Source of the DNA: Eleusine coracana subsp. coracana
Lineage: Eukaryota; Streptophyta; Magnoliopsida; Poales; Poaceae
Length of the DNA: 64,000 bases
Direction: 5' to 3'
NCBI GenBank assembly: GCA_032690845.1
Contig: CM064417.1
Coordinates: forward strand, 19,312,501 to 19,376,500
Made by a program: the position numbers and the translations under genes. Below are positions 22,112-33,950 of this stretch, one piece after another. The notes under the pieces were generated by a model, which was not told the origin of the DNA, searched no databases, and saw only the letters and a list, made by a program, of their open reading frames with translations. Each line of letters begins with the position of its first letter. Position 1 is the first letter of the stretch.

Positions 22112-22660
22112 GTGGTTGAACATTATGGCTCGACTATGTCGATGATAGAGCCAATGCCATGGTTACTGTTTTTCGATGGTTCTGTATGCAAGAATGGATG
22201 TGGTATCGGGCTCATCATCGTATCGCATAGGGGGACAAGATTTGAGTTTGCATTTGCTGTGGAGGTATCAACTAACAATCAAGTTGAGTATAGAGTTGTT
22301 CTCAAAGGCCTACAGATTTTGCGAGAAGCTAGGGCTGACTTCATTGAAATCATTGGTGATTCGTTGCTGGTACTCGAGCAATTAGCAGGGGATTTTGAAT
22401 GTAGAGATGATATTCTAAGATTGTTTTATGCCGAGTGTCAGGGTATGATACAATGCTTCAAGGCAATGAGTTTCAAGCATGTCTTGAGGGAGCAAAATAT
22501 GGAGGCAAATGATTTGGCACAGAAGGCGTCAGGCTATCAACTAAATACTGATTGTGGAGATCGCCGATGTCGATTGTGGAGATTGCCGATGTCGATTAAA
22601 CCAAGAAAGCTGATGTCGATGAGATCAATGTCGATGAAGAAGATTGGAGGAACAAGATAG
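22112..22660 (+). pseudogene. Inner Tat second (archaeal-like) RNase H
   Basis: This additional RNase H defines the Tat lineage. Visible catalytic landmarks are WLLFFDGSVCKNGCGIG (first Asp), VEYRVVLKGLQILREA (Glu), FIEIIGDSLLVLEQL (Asp) and EANDLAQKASGYQ (C-terminal Asp). All four acidic positions are retained. The tail near 22555-22620 holds three imperfect copies of a short gccgatgtcgatt-type repeat that joins to integrase. Confidence 0.85.
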
Positions 22661-23850
22661 TGCAGTACCTCAAAAATCCGGCGCAGCGCACTCCTTGTAA
22701 AATCAGATACATGGCATTGAGGTATGTTTTATTAGAAGAAAAGCTTTATTATCGAACAATTGATGGTGCATTATTAAGATGTTTAAACCATGAAGAAGCT
22801 AAGGTAGTTATGTGTGAAGTTCATGAAAGCATCTGTGGTACACATCAATCGGCCCATAAAATGAGATGGTTGTTGAAAAGGGTTGGGTATTATTGGCCAA
22901 ATATGCTAGAAGATTGCTTCAAGTATTATAGAGGGTGTCAGGATTGCCAGAAATTTGGAGCAATTCAGAGAGCGCCGGCATCGGTCATGAATCCAATCAT
23001 TAAGTCGTGGTCATTTAGAGTATGGGGTATGGATATGATTGGCCAAATTTATCCAGCATCAAGCAAAGGTCACAAGTATATTCTGGTGGCAAAAGATTAT
23101 TTCACAAAATGGGTTGAAGCAGTACCAATGAAGAATATGACATCTAATGATGTGATTAATTTTGTGAAGGAGCATATTATTTATAGGTTTGGTGTGCCGC
23201 AGACTATTACTACTGACCAGGGTTCTGTGTTTATTTCGGAAGAGTTTCAAAGCTTTGCTGATAGTATGGAAATCAAATTGTTAAATTCTTCGCCTTATTA
23301 TGCTCAAGCCAAGGGTCAAGCAGAAGCATCTAATAAGAGTTTGATTAAGCTTATCAAGAGGAAGATTGATGAGCAACTGAGAAAGTGGCAAACAACATTG
23401 GCTGAGTCATTATGGGCCTACAGGATGGCATGTCATGGTTCTATAAAGGTACCACCATATCAGTTAGTTTATGGGCATGAAGCGGTTTTGCCATGGGAAA
23501 TAAATTTGGGATCAAGACGAGTAGAGTTGCAAGATCAACTATCAACTGATGAATATCGACATATGATGCATGATGAGTTAGAAGATGTCATGCAGCATCA
23601 GATGAGGGCTTTAGAAAAGATTCAGGAGAACAAGGCTCGTGTATCCAGGTTTTACAATAAAATGATGGTGCCTAAAAGTTTTTCAGAAGGGGATCTTGTC
23701 TGGAAGTTGATTATGCCCATCGGCTCCAAAGATAGTCGATTTGGAAAGTGGTCTCCAACTTGGGAGGAGCCATTTAGAGTGAGCCGATGTGCACCGGCTA
23801 ATGCATATTTATTACAAGGATTAGATGGAGAAGAGTTTGGAAGAGCAATC
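22660..23850 (+). pseudogene. Inner Tat integrase, cut by solo LTR
   Basis: A 397-residue open frame with the zinc-binding HHCC region (H55, H62 or H66, C93, C96) and the DD35E triad at about D125 (VWGMDMIG), D186 (TITTDQG) and E222 (GQAEASNKS). The C-terminal part includes SRFYNKMMVPKSFSEGDLVW. The frame is cut at 23850 by the solo LTR. The last codons lie at 26948-26996 (KYLKKYLPSIWVGA then TGA). The core looks well preserved, but the gene is split by 3 kb. Confidence 0.9.
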
Positions 23851-26800
23851 TGAGGCGCCCCTTCCCGGAGGATCGAGATCCTGAAGGTGCTGATAACGCA
23901 GACACTTGATAATACAACAATGGTCCAAATTTAAGTTGAATTATTACATCATTAAGGGGATCAAAGTGCAGCGGGATGATACAAGTTCAAGTTTGTTATG
24001 GAAAATAGCAGAAGCAAATAACAATAAGAACTACAAGCTCGACGATACAACATAGTGATGACTCATGCCCGAAGAACCATCACCCTAGCAGCACACACAA
24101 TCACTGCGGCGGCAGGTCAGACTCCCAGTGGACAGTCCAACCCTCAGGGACCTGCATGTCCCAAGGCAACACATCTATAGGCAATTCTATCTCTTCAGTA
24201 CCTGAAAACCACAGAGGCACAAAGTCTGAGTACTAATTACTCAGCAAGACTTACCCATCAAAGGACCTAGACATGCATTGGCTCTAATAGGGTGGCATGT
24301 TTAAAAGACTCGCACTAATCAACCTATTAGTTCTATCAAGTTTTATTTAGCCAATTTAAATGGGTTGAGCTGAAATGTAATTTTAGTGATAGCATGAGAT
24401 AATAACACAGTGCGTAAATTAAGTACAACATAAGAGCAGTAATAATAATAATCAACAATAATCAACATAATCCATTTCCATAATATCATGTGCAACTACG
24501 TGATGACTCAGTGACCAAGCGGTACTCAATACTGCGAGGGACAGAAATTGCAATTTATTTACACCAGCTAGAAAAACCCAAGATACACGACACATACGCA
24601 CTAATTAAGATCGTATATGACAACCTTTCACAAGAAAAGAACTTACACCTCAGATCGGGTGTGGTGACATCGAGTGGGCATGCCGTTCTACCAACAGTAC
24701 TTCGAGGTATGAACTGCCCACTCAGCAGCAGAAGGGTCAATAACCAATGCACCTTAACCGATCCTATTGCAAGTAATTTTTAATGCTACATCGGTTTACT
24801 AGTGCCCATAAACTAGCATGCATTCGGTATTGTTCAAAACTTGATCCAGAGGCCGACCACGGACGGGTCCTAGGGTGGGCAAGGCAGGGCTACCGCAGTC
24901 AACACCCATGTGTGGTTGCAAACCTATACATGCATGATCCCTACCCGGCCATAACATCAAAAGTAAACTTCTTTTTATTAAGTTCAGGTTTAGTGATCAA
25001 GTTCATTGCTTAGTAACAATATCTACCGAACTATTAACTAAGCATAGCAATACAGTACCGAGCCTACCAAGGATCTATTGACAGTAGCATAGGTCAATTG
25101 GGGTAACATGCAAGGTGGGTTTCAATCAACTCCTATGACCTGATGCAACAATTAACATAGACACTAGTAGTATTGTAAACTAGCAAAACTTTAAAAGGCG
25201 AATGCAAACCGGGGCTTGCCTTGATTGACACTAGTGTTAGCAACCTCTACTTCTTGCTCCTGAGAGTCAATATCCTTCTGAAAATCCTCTTGTTGCTCCT
25301 GGTTGTCATTACCTATATGATGAAAAAGGTGTTAACGGTATTGTCGTATCACCGTTACATGCAATGATATGATGGATGCACAATACATTAGTGTTTCAAT
25401 GCTAACAATATTATTAATATGTTCTTGAAGACATATGCTTCAGACCATATGCTAAAATCAAGCACTTCAAGATGAACCTAACAAACTTTAATTTGGGCCT
25501 CGTTGGATTTCTAGTTTCTTTACTATGATTTGTAGATGTTTTTGCTATATTCTGGTATTTGTTTGGGACGCCGGGGAGTCGCCGGAGCGCGGTCAAAGCT
25601 CGCTGCCATGGCCGTTGCTCGCCGGAACCTTGCCGCGGCCATAGCCAAATGACGAGCGCGTTGAGGCGGAGCTGTTGGCAGGGGTCGCGAGGAAGTGTGC
25701 TCACCGGAAGGATCGGCAGTGAGAGGCGGCGAAGGTGGATGTTTGACGATGTCGTGCGAGTGGCACAGGGCACCAAATCGGTCGCCGTTTGTTGCTACGA
25801 CTTCACGGCGACATGGAGAAGAGTGGCATATCGTTGTCTTGCATCGAGGAAGGCTGTAACATGGGGCTCGCCATGGAGGTGGCGGACACTAGTTGTGGCG
25901 ATGGGGGAAAACACCAACTGTAAGAATCTTGCGCCATGAAACAAAGGGCAAAGGAACTAATTAGGTGTGCCAAGGATCATAACACGTCTACGCCAAATGA
26001 ATTGGAGAATTACTCACTGCGGAGGTTGAATCGGACAACAGGATGGACGGAGGTTAGTTTCGGGTCATGGACGAGAATTGTCTTCGCTTTTGATGGCTAG
26101 GAAGGGATTGACAGATTGGAGGCCATGGAGAGTGGAATAGGAAGCTTGCGCAGCTATTTGTGGTCTCAGTTTGACTGGGGAGGCAGTGCAGCAACGGCAC
26201 TTCGAGTTTGAGTTCGCGCATAGCAATGGTGGGGGGAGGAGGAAAGAAAAGGGCAAGGGTGAGTTTAAGCGGGGAGGTTCGGGTCAGTGCGGTTCACGGG
26301 CTCTTATGGTGTCGCGCAAAGGACAAGGTTTCAGTTTGCGAGCTGTTGGGGCGATGGGAGTGGTCGGCGCGGGGGTGGCCGAGTAGGCAAGGGCAGCGGC
26401 CATGGCAGGCGGTCAGAGGCGGCAAAAATTAAAGGCGGGGTGGCGTTCGCGGCAGGAGAAAAGTGGAGAGTAGGGGGGGGGGGCAGATGGGACTGGACGG
26501 CGTTGACGCGCTGTAGCGGCTCCGAGTCCCGGGGCGAAGTGAAGGCAGGCCGTGGCATGCGCTGGCGGTGGAGCTCTGCTCCTGCTGCGCCAATGGAGGA
26601 AGAACAGAGAAGATTTTGCACTGTGCCTCTAGATCTTTTCTAATATTGCAAAACAGTCCCTGGCTTCAATTAATTCAAAATAAGATAGCTAGGAACATTC
26701 AAAAATCACGAAATTTGGTACACTAGTTATTTGTGATGTTTGTAACCACTTAGTGAAGACAAATTTCTAATTTGCATCATAAAATTTAAAAATTAATATT

Positions 26801-26942
26801 TGCATTAAATGGGTTCTTAAGCTTCAATTAATTATTTGGGGTATTTGTATTTAAGATAAAATGCTCAATTAATTTATAAGCTTCAATTAATTTTTGTGAG
26901 CATTATACTTGTTAAGTAGAAAAGAGACACCTGGGTATCACA
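23851..26942 (-). mobile_element. Solo LTR, Tekay-like
   Basis: The insert begins TGAGGCGCCC, ends GGTATCACA and is flanked by caatc (23846-23850 and 26943-26947), with no internal coding. A block near 24205-24265 (acctgaaaaccaca, caaagtctgagta, gcaagacttacc) matches 45383-45440 in the Tekay LTR in the same relative orientation. The phrase gcaccggggcttgcctt also has its counterpart here. Both LTRs have a GC-rich core (here about 25560-26620). It is therefore a Tekay-type solo LTR, read on the minus strand and left by LTR-LTR recombination. ORFs inside it are spurious. Confidence 0.88.
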
Positions 26943-26999
26943 CAATCAATAGGAAATATTTGAAGAAGTATCTTCCGAGCATTTGGGTTGGCGCATGAT

Positions 27000-29900
27000 C
27001 TCGAGTGAAGATTACATTAATCAACAATGAAGAAAAGCGAGGATGATATAGATACAAGGTTGTTATCTGTACAACATGGGCAAGCCCAGTGACGACTTCT
27101 TGGGCTACTTCTGGGAGAACAGCCGAAGTCGATGAAGCTGCGGGAGTCGGTGATGGGATCTAAAAATTGTGTAAAGTTAGCAAGAAAGAAGCACGAAGCA
27201 GAATGTATACGAGTACAGTACCTGTGTGGCATTAATGAGCTCAGTGGCGACTTCTTGGGCCATGTCTTAGGGAACGGCCAAAATCGATGAAACAAGCTGA
27301 TGATCAAAAGATTTAAGGTTTTTCTGGTGTGAATACGCTGGAATTAAAGGGTATTAAGGTTATTACCAGAGCTGTTGGGGCGGGTTTTGCTAGAGTTGAT
27401 TCGGCTGCCATGTGTTTGGCCTTTTTCTGTTGTTATGTTGGAGTCGATTGAGTTTTAGTGTTGGCTTTCCTCTTTGTAGACTGTTTCCTCACAGCTTTGC
27501 AAGTTATCTTCATTAGGCCTCGGCCGGTAAGAAGTTGAGCAGAAGTTGGAGCATCATAGCCAATGTTGGGATTGTTGGCCATTCGACAATATACGATTGG
27601 CTTCTCGCTGTTGCTCACAGTTGGAGGAATTATGGTCAGGTCCTGCGTCAAGAAGAAATTAATTATGAAAGTCGATGAAAGTATAACTCAAATTGATGTC
27701 AAATGAAAAGAGGCTTACTGTGTCCATGAGGTTGATGAGATGGTCAGTTAGCTGGTTGTAGAAAAGGTGTTTTTTCCATTCTTTCCACAAGGACTTGAAC
27801 AATGTAGAGATGGAGGGCAACAGTTGAATATCGGCTGGGTTGCCCATCAGGATGTCTGAGGCCATGTCATAGATCTTCTTGTATTCAAGAGGACTTTTGA
27901 GTGCTTGTCTAGCACTGAGACAACCGAAGAAGAAGGAACCAGCGGGGAGCCGACCAAAGCTGAGTTGATAGGAAATCGCTGCAGGGTTATAAAACTCGTA
28001 TGAGCGAGTTCTAAGTTGTCCGCCATGAAAGTTTTTGGTTGTATCTACGCACCCACTTATATACCGTAAGAGGACGGTGTACGATTGTAGCACTTTTTCC
28101 CTTGAATTGAGTATTCCAAGGTTTATCGAATCCACTCGGACCTTAGGGATTTATTAAACAAAGTTAACAGTAAAAGATCTAGTCAAGGCTACTGTCAAAG
28201 TCAGGTTGCATGAGGGGGAGACTGGCCAGCACAAAGGTGCGACAGACAGTAAATCTGTCGTTGCACCGATTGGCGCAGGAGTCGAGCCGATCGGCACACT
28301 GGTGAAACTAAGTCAAAGTGCGCAAGATCTAGTAAACCTATGGTTGCGCCGATCGACGCAGGAATTGAGCCGATCGGCACACTGGTGAATCTAAGCCAAG
28401 TTGTTGCGCTGATCGGCGCAGGAGTTGAGCCGATCGGCACACCAGTGAATCTGAGCTAAAGTGTGCTAGATCTTGTAAACCTATGCTGTTAAGTGAGTAG
28501 CCAGATATCTACTAGTGAGATCGTAACCAGAAAGTCTAATTGAATAACATTATAATGGGTAATTACATAGATCAATGAAAACCTATAATGAGTAAGACCA
28601 CCCTGCTTTCCAAGTGGCTCCCGATTTATCGCTGCCGAGAGGAAACCCCTAATCTCGCGACTATCTTACCCTACTCAATTATCCAATAGTGCTACGCAGG
28701 CTTAGTGCTGTCACCGCTAAACCACACTACTAGCATCATCAAGCAACCATAATCAATACAATGTCCGAATACTATCCTAATCACCACGATTAAGATAATA
28801 CTACGTACTTAGCCTAGAACTAAGCAATTGGAATAAGCACATGCATGATTATAGAATCAAGATAGACAAATCACCAAAACCATCATCAACATATTCAATC
28901 ATCCTTGAGATACATAGAGTAAGATTCATCCCCGTCGAGATGGCCTACCTTGACGGATCAACTCTTAACTCCAATGGTTCTTGAAACTCAACTAGAGATC
29001 TATTCTAACGGGGCAAGCCCCGGTGGCTCTAACTCACGGATCTGGTGTACCTCTATCGCCTCCTCTCTCTGTGGCGAGGGTTTAAAAGTATTTATAGGGG
29101 TTCTACTCGTAAAGGACTCGGTTTCTAGCAAATAAGGCGGTTGCGCCGATCAGCGCAGGATTGCGCCGATCAGCGCAAGCCGTGTCTTCTCTAATTTCTT
29201 CTCTGAGTCGGTTCCTCTGTCTTCCACAGCTGCCATGTGGGCCTTTTCCTTCGAGATAAAGTCTTGTAGTGCACGTTGAGATCTTGAAGTTCCATTAATC
29301 TCTTTGAAGTTCCATAAATCTTCTAGACAAATATCTTCAAGTGTCTTGCACAGATAAACTTCCATAAACATGTGGAATGGGCCTCGGTCACTTCTATGGG
29401 CCAAAACACTCTTGCGCCGATCGGCTCATAGGTTGCACCGATCGGTGCACTGGGCTTCTTCAGTGCTTTTTGTCGGTTCTGGACTCCTGTCCTCTCCATC
29501 ATCGCATTAATCACCAATTTTACCTATTTCTGCAAAAAAGTTCCAAAATAATGCATATACAAATATATAGACAATATCACAGGTAAATGGCCTAAATTAG
29601 TATCAATTATGCTCTAATTGGGGTAATATTCACATATAAAAGGAGCACTTGAGAAGTGCCAACAAAAGTCAACAGGCAAGATGTCGGGTCTGATGCAAGC
29701 TTCAAAGATGAGGGTTGATTCTGTGTCCTGTAGAGGATTGTTTGGGCGAAAGATGGAAGGGTTTTCGAACTCCAAATCTCCATAGGGGAACCATATCCGT
29801 TTATCTGCTTGGATGCCATTGTAGAAGAGGGTGAAATAAATGTTGAAGTCCTCTCTGGACATCCGGAATCCAGGAATTACCACGGCAGCCTCACCCAGAG

Positions 29901-30953
29901 ATGTGCAACGAGGCATTGGGATTTCCTCACTCTCTGCCGCATCTGTCGAAGGGAATGAGTTTTCTAAAAAGGGATCCAACTCCATGGCCTGAGAATAGTA
30001 GACATTGAGCCACAACTGTATGAACCACCATGGGCCCCCCGCTTGAATGGTTTGGTTGGTCTAGAGGCTGACGGCAGTGCGGTGTATGAGATGGTATACA
30101 TAGCCCAAGAAAAAACTGCCCAAGGGAAATTTGCTGCCGTCGGCCAAGATATCAGCTATGCCCAAGAAGTTGGTAGTGGGCATAGAAGATGAGCCGCAGA
30201 AGATGAAATGTTCGAGCCAAAGATTTAAAAATGCGGATAGCTCCCGGTTGGAGACTGATCCGGTCTTCTGGTGAGTGGCGATATATTTGGGCCAGCTATT
30301 TGACCCCTTGGTGTCAAACTTGTGTTGTTTATGGTTGTTTTTGATGAGGAAGGGATCGTAATACTGGTCGACATTCAAACCAAGTAGCATCATCACATCC
30401 ATAAGGGAGGGTAACATAGGACCTTGATTGAATAAAAAAGCATTCAGAGCATCAGACCAAAAATAAGAGGTTGCCGCTATTATCGGTTCATTTTTAATCA
30501 TATCAACCAGTGAAAGTGGCAGTGCTATGTCAATTTGGGTATCTAGAAGAGTGGCGGCACGAGCAGTAGTGACCCTACAATACCAATTTCTCCAACCCAG
30601 AATTGATGATGGCCATGATTTGAAAACGGTTTTCCAGGGTTCAAGGGTGGCTAGGTTGATTTGAAAGGAATCCGGTTTGTTTCACAGTTGATAAGTTCTG
30701 TGGGGTCAAAATCATTGCAGGGGCCTAGATAAAATTGATTTTGATCAACATCATAAGTATGGCATGAGAGGAAGATGCAAGAGATTACTGCTAGTTCATA
30801 ATAGCTACAGTAAGTATGAGTCTATAAACAGAAACCAAGAACATGCCGAGGTGAATCTGAAAACGAGATCTAAAAGCAGAAGGAAGCGGGAGAGAGGTTT
30901 ACCTCAGGAACATTCTCGGGGGTTGCCATTAGCAGAAGGGTGGTTGAAGTCAT
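27000..30953 (-). pseudogene. Tat antisense gene with plant-mobile-domain protein
   Basis: It lies between integrase and the 3' LTR, on the opposite strand. Exon 1 is proposed at 30953-30903 (MTSTTLLLMATPENVPE, then donor GTAAAC). The main open parts are 30501-30061 and 30015-29614, with landmarks DVMMLLGLNV, FLNLWLEHFIFCG, FLGYVYHLIHR and WFPYGDLEFENPS. These resemble the plant mobile (aminotransferase-like) domain. After the insertion at 29612-28025 the frame resumes (SYQLSFGRLPAGSFFFGC) to a donor-like site near 27718 (ACAGTAAGC). An acceptor follows near 27646 (cttgacgcag). Later exon-like pieces (MAQEVATELINATQ) reach about 27000. Stops at 30060 and elsewhere show decay. Its role in the element is unknown. 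Confidence 0.7.
28025..29612 (-). mobile_element. LTR-like insertion in antisense gene
   Basis: This roughly 1.6-kb insert splits the antisense frame between FICEYYPN and the part beginning FHGGQLRTRS. It has a TATA-like ctataaatac on the minus strand near 29095 and five clusters of the near-palindrome gcgccgatcggcgca. It also has a terminal segment aaggtttatcgaatccac of a type I associate with grass LTRs. I could not define TG/CA ends or a target duplication, so limits and class are tentative. Confidence 0.55.
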
Positions 30954-31078
30954 CGGCGCTCGTCGATGCTTGAGTCCGGGATTGCCTGAGATAGAGGGGA
31001 TGCGCTGGCGAAACAGAGGAGAGAGAAGAAGGTGAAAAGGCTCAAGCTTGGGTAAAAATGAAAGAAGGAAGAAGATAC

Positions 31079-31085
31079 ATTTATA
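31079..31085 (-). promoter_or_regulatory. TATA box for Tat antisense gene
   Basis: The minus strand reads CCTTATAAATG, with TATAAAT at 31085-31079. It is about 130 bases upstream of the proposed antisense start codon (30953) and 95 bases from the 3' LTR. A pyrimidine-rich leader (ccttttcaccttcttctctc) lies between TATA and ATG. It could give the antisense gene its own promoter. Confidence 0.5.
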
Positions 31086-31179
31086 AGGATGAGACGCCGG
31101 TAGGTTGCGGTAAAGGCGTGTGATAAACGAGGAAATAAAATCTGGAGCATGAAGATTTCATACCCGGACTTGGGGGGCA

Positions 31180-32451
31180 TGAGTTGGCACCGGATTTGGA
31201 CCAGTCCCAATGGTTAGAGGCAGAGAGTTGAAGTCGGCCAAAGTCAGCGAAGCTCAACAACCGAAAGGAATAAAGTGGGCCTGATAAGGTTATTTTATTT
31301 ATTTCTTTTTTAGTTTAGATTTTGTTTAGGAATAAATTAGGATGGTTCGTTTAAGAGTCCTAACCGAGTCGGGTCAAAACCCCTTGCACGGCGCTATAAA
31401 TATATAATAGGGTTTGTACGTGAGGAGAACTATTTTTTTGTTCAATACAATTTGGCGCATCGCCAAACCTTTTCTCGACAACATCCTCGTCTCACGTGGG
31501 CTGCATCGGCTCCGATCTCGGCGAGAGACTTGGATTAGTCAACCTCGGTAATTCTATCGACTTCAGTTAGTACTTTCTCATTGATTTGACACTCTAGTTG
31601 TTATCTTTAGAATTGCTAGTTATCCACTAATTAGATATTAATTGCGTTTATTTTATTAACTTTTGGTTGCAATACTGTCTCAGTTAGGTCCTATCTATTG
31701 TAATCTTTAGTAGGTTTTATGAGTTTGATTTAGATCTGTTATTCGAGTCATCTTATTGATTTTACCCATAATCGGAGAGTTTTTTAGTTCTATTTGCTTT
31801 GTTTGGGCAAGGTCTCGATTAAGTTTGATCTGCTTGAGCTAGTGAGGCTGCATCGATTCTGACCTCTCGTCGAGTCAATAGGATTAGGTAAGATTCGATC
31901 GTGGGTAAAGTTGATAGGGTTCTATCGGGATGTTTAGCTTCTCACTGTTTCACTTGTTTATTGATGTATTAATAGAAGTCGATTGCCCCCTTTATTTAAT
32001 AAAATTAGATCTGTGATCTCGAGGCATATTTGCAATATCAACTACCAGATCTATCGACTTAGCACTATTGGAGGGTAGAGTTCTGTGCATGATTACTGTA
32101 CTTCTATCGACTCTAGCCCATCGACTTTTCTTTATCGACAGAATAAGTTTTAGCGTGTTTTTTGTATATCTGTCAACTTTGTTTTTTTTATTTAATTATT
32201 GTCGGCACTACTTATGCAATATCTAATATTTGTTTATTGAATTGTTGATGAACCATCGGCTGGTTTTCACTAACAGTGACTATCGGCTTTCTTCATCGGC
32301 CTGTCCTGGGCCGGTGACCCGTGGAATTTAACTGTTTGTCTCTTTGTTGATTTACAAGGAAAATTGACTGGCACGCCAGGTTTCTTTGTGTTGAGCCTGC
32401 ACTAGAGTTAAGCAAATCTCTCGGGTCACGCGTGTGATTTTTGCATCAACA
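31180..32451 (+). repeat. Inner Tat 3' LTR
   Basis: It starts TGAGTTGGCAC directly after a purine tract (cttggggggca) and ends TTTGCATCAACA. TATAAATA is at 31395-31402. The target copy gactc follows at 32452-32456. It is about 80 bp shorter than the 5' LTR because of two internal gaps. Confidence 0.92.
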
Positions 32452-33950
32452 GACTCTTAATAGGTTTAGCAGAGTCGTAAGTTAAGTCATATTCGGCCAA
32501 TGCTAGCATCTATTTTCCAATCCTACCTTTCACAATTGGAGCCGATAGCATATACTTGATGACGTCGGCTTTGCATACCACCACACACTCGGTCGATAAC
32601 AGATAATGCCTCAACTTCACACACGAGAAATATAAACATAAACATAATTTCTTGATCTCGGTGTACCTGGTTTCGGCGTCAATCAGTATTCAGCTGAAAT
32701 AAAACACAACTCTCTCTTTACCATCTTGTTCTTCAATCAAAGCCGAGCCAATCGACTTCTTGTCAGCTGCAAGATAAAGCTTTCGGTAACCCTTCCCTTG
32801 GCAGTACCAATACCAGAGGCGGCACCAAATATTTCTTGATATCATCTAGGGCAATCTGATGTTCAGGTTCCTATATAAACTTCTGATCAGGCTTCAGTTT
32901 TAGCAACGGGGTAAACACATCGATTCTCTCTGACAAGTTTGATGTAAATCTCCTTATAAAGTTAATCTTGTCGATCAGAGACTACAACTCTGTCTGGTTA
33001 ACAGGAAGCTCAATGTCAGTTACAGCTTTGATACTCTTCGAACCAATCTTGATTCCTCTTTCATGCATAGTAAAACCCAAAAATTGGCCAGCCGATACAC
33101 CAAAAGCACACTTCTTCGGATTCATCTTCAAACCATACTTTCTTGTTCTCTCGAGCACTTCCCGCAAATCGGTTATATGATCTTCTGTTTGCTTGGATTT
33201 AACTACCACATCATCAATATAAATCTCCACTAACCTACCAATCAGATCTTGGAAAATATAATTCATAGCTCTCTGATACGTGGCTCCAACATTCTTCAAC
33301 CCAAACATCATAACAACCCATTCATATAATCCAATAGCTCCTGTACACCTGAAAGCAGTCTTCGGTATATCTTCTTCTGCCATAAAAATGTAATTATATC
33401 CAGCATTATCATCCATGAAGGTAACAATTTTATGTCATGTTGCTGCATCAACCAAAAGATCTGCTATCAACACTGCGTAATCATCTTTTGGTGTAGCCCT
33501 GCTCAATGGTCGGAAATCAATGCAAACTCTCATTTTCCCACACTTCTTGAATACGGGCACAATATTTGAAACCCAATCTGGATATTGGCAAGGTCTAATA
33601 AATATTGCATCATATAACCGTGTGATGTGCGCCTTGACATCTTCATAAATCTTAGGATCGATCCTTCATGGTAGTTGCTTGTATGGTCGATATCCAGGTT
33701 TAATAGGTAACCGATGCTCAACAATCAATCGGCTGAGACCGGGCATTTTAGATAATCCCAAGCAAAACAATCCCGATACTCTTTTATGAATTCTATTAGG
33801 GCGTCTATCAGAGAAACAACTTTGAATTTGACTGGTCCACCACCTCAAGACCATGCGTAGTAATCTTGACATAATCTCCATCCCAAATCCTGCCCGACAA
33901 ACACTCCATATCATCCGTGTGCCATGGCGCCAAATCGGTCGATGCAACAT
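32452..33950 (-). pseudogene. Outer Tat reverse transcriptase and RNase H
   Basis: Reading from 33950 downwards there is the PR-RT linker and RT. The segment 33416-32982 is open and has YIDDVVVKSK, KCAFGVSAGQFLGF and the final ELPVNQTEL. RNase H from 32950 to 32452 is broken by stops and frameshifts. It ends at the insertion point of the inner Tat; the following linker and second RNase H are at 8290 and below. Confidence 0.87.

Larger units (their letters stand above)
8291..32451 (+). mobile_element. Inner Tat-lineage gypsy element
   Basis: The 5' LTR is in two parts (8291-8640 and 16433-17433) and the 3' LTR is 31180-32451. The target duplication is gactc (8286-8290 and 32452-32456). Order of parts: primer site, gag, protease, RT, RNase H, second RNase H, integrase, then an antisense gene with intron-like gaps before the 3' LTR. 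The second RNase H and the antisense gene are Tat-lineage hallmarks. It inserted head-on into a related Tat copy. Three later insertions and many stops make it inactive. Without the insertions I estimate about 12 kb. Confidence 0.9.

Noticed and set aside
25559..26643. Overlapping 70-130-codon frames on both strands
   Set aside because: All are within the GC-rich core of the solo LTR and have no domains.
28201..28440. CRISPR-like spaced repeats
   Set aside because: The gccgatcggc repeats are short, unequal and irregularly spaced within an LTR-like insert in a plant genome. There are no conserved repeat lengths or cas genes.
30950..31210. 86-codon minus-strand frame with a hydrophobic stretch upstream of the antisense gene
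   Set aside because: It covers the TATA and pyrimidine-rich leader of the antisense gene, so it is better explained as promoter and 5' UTR.
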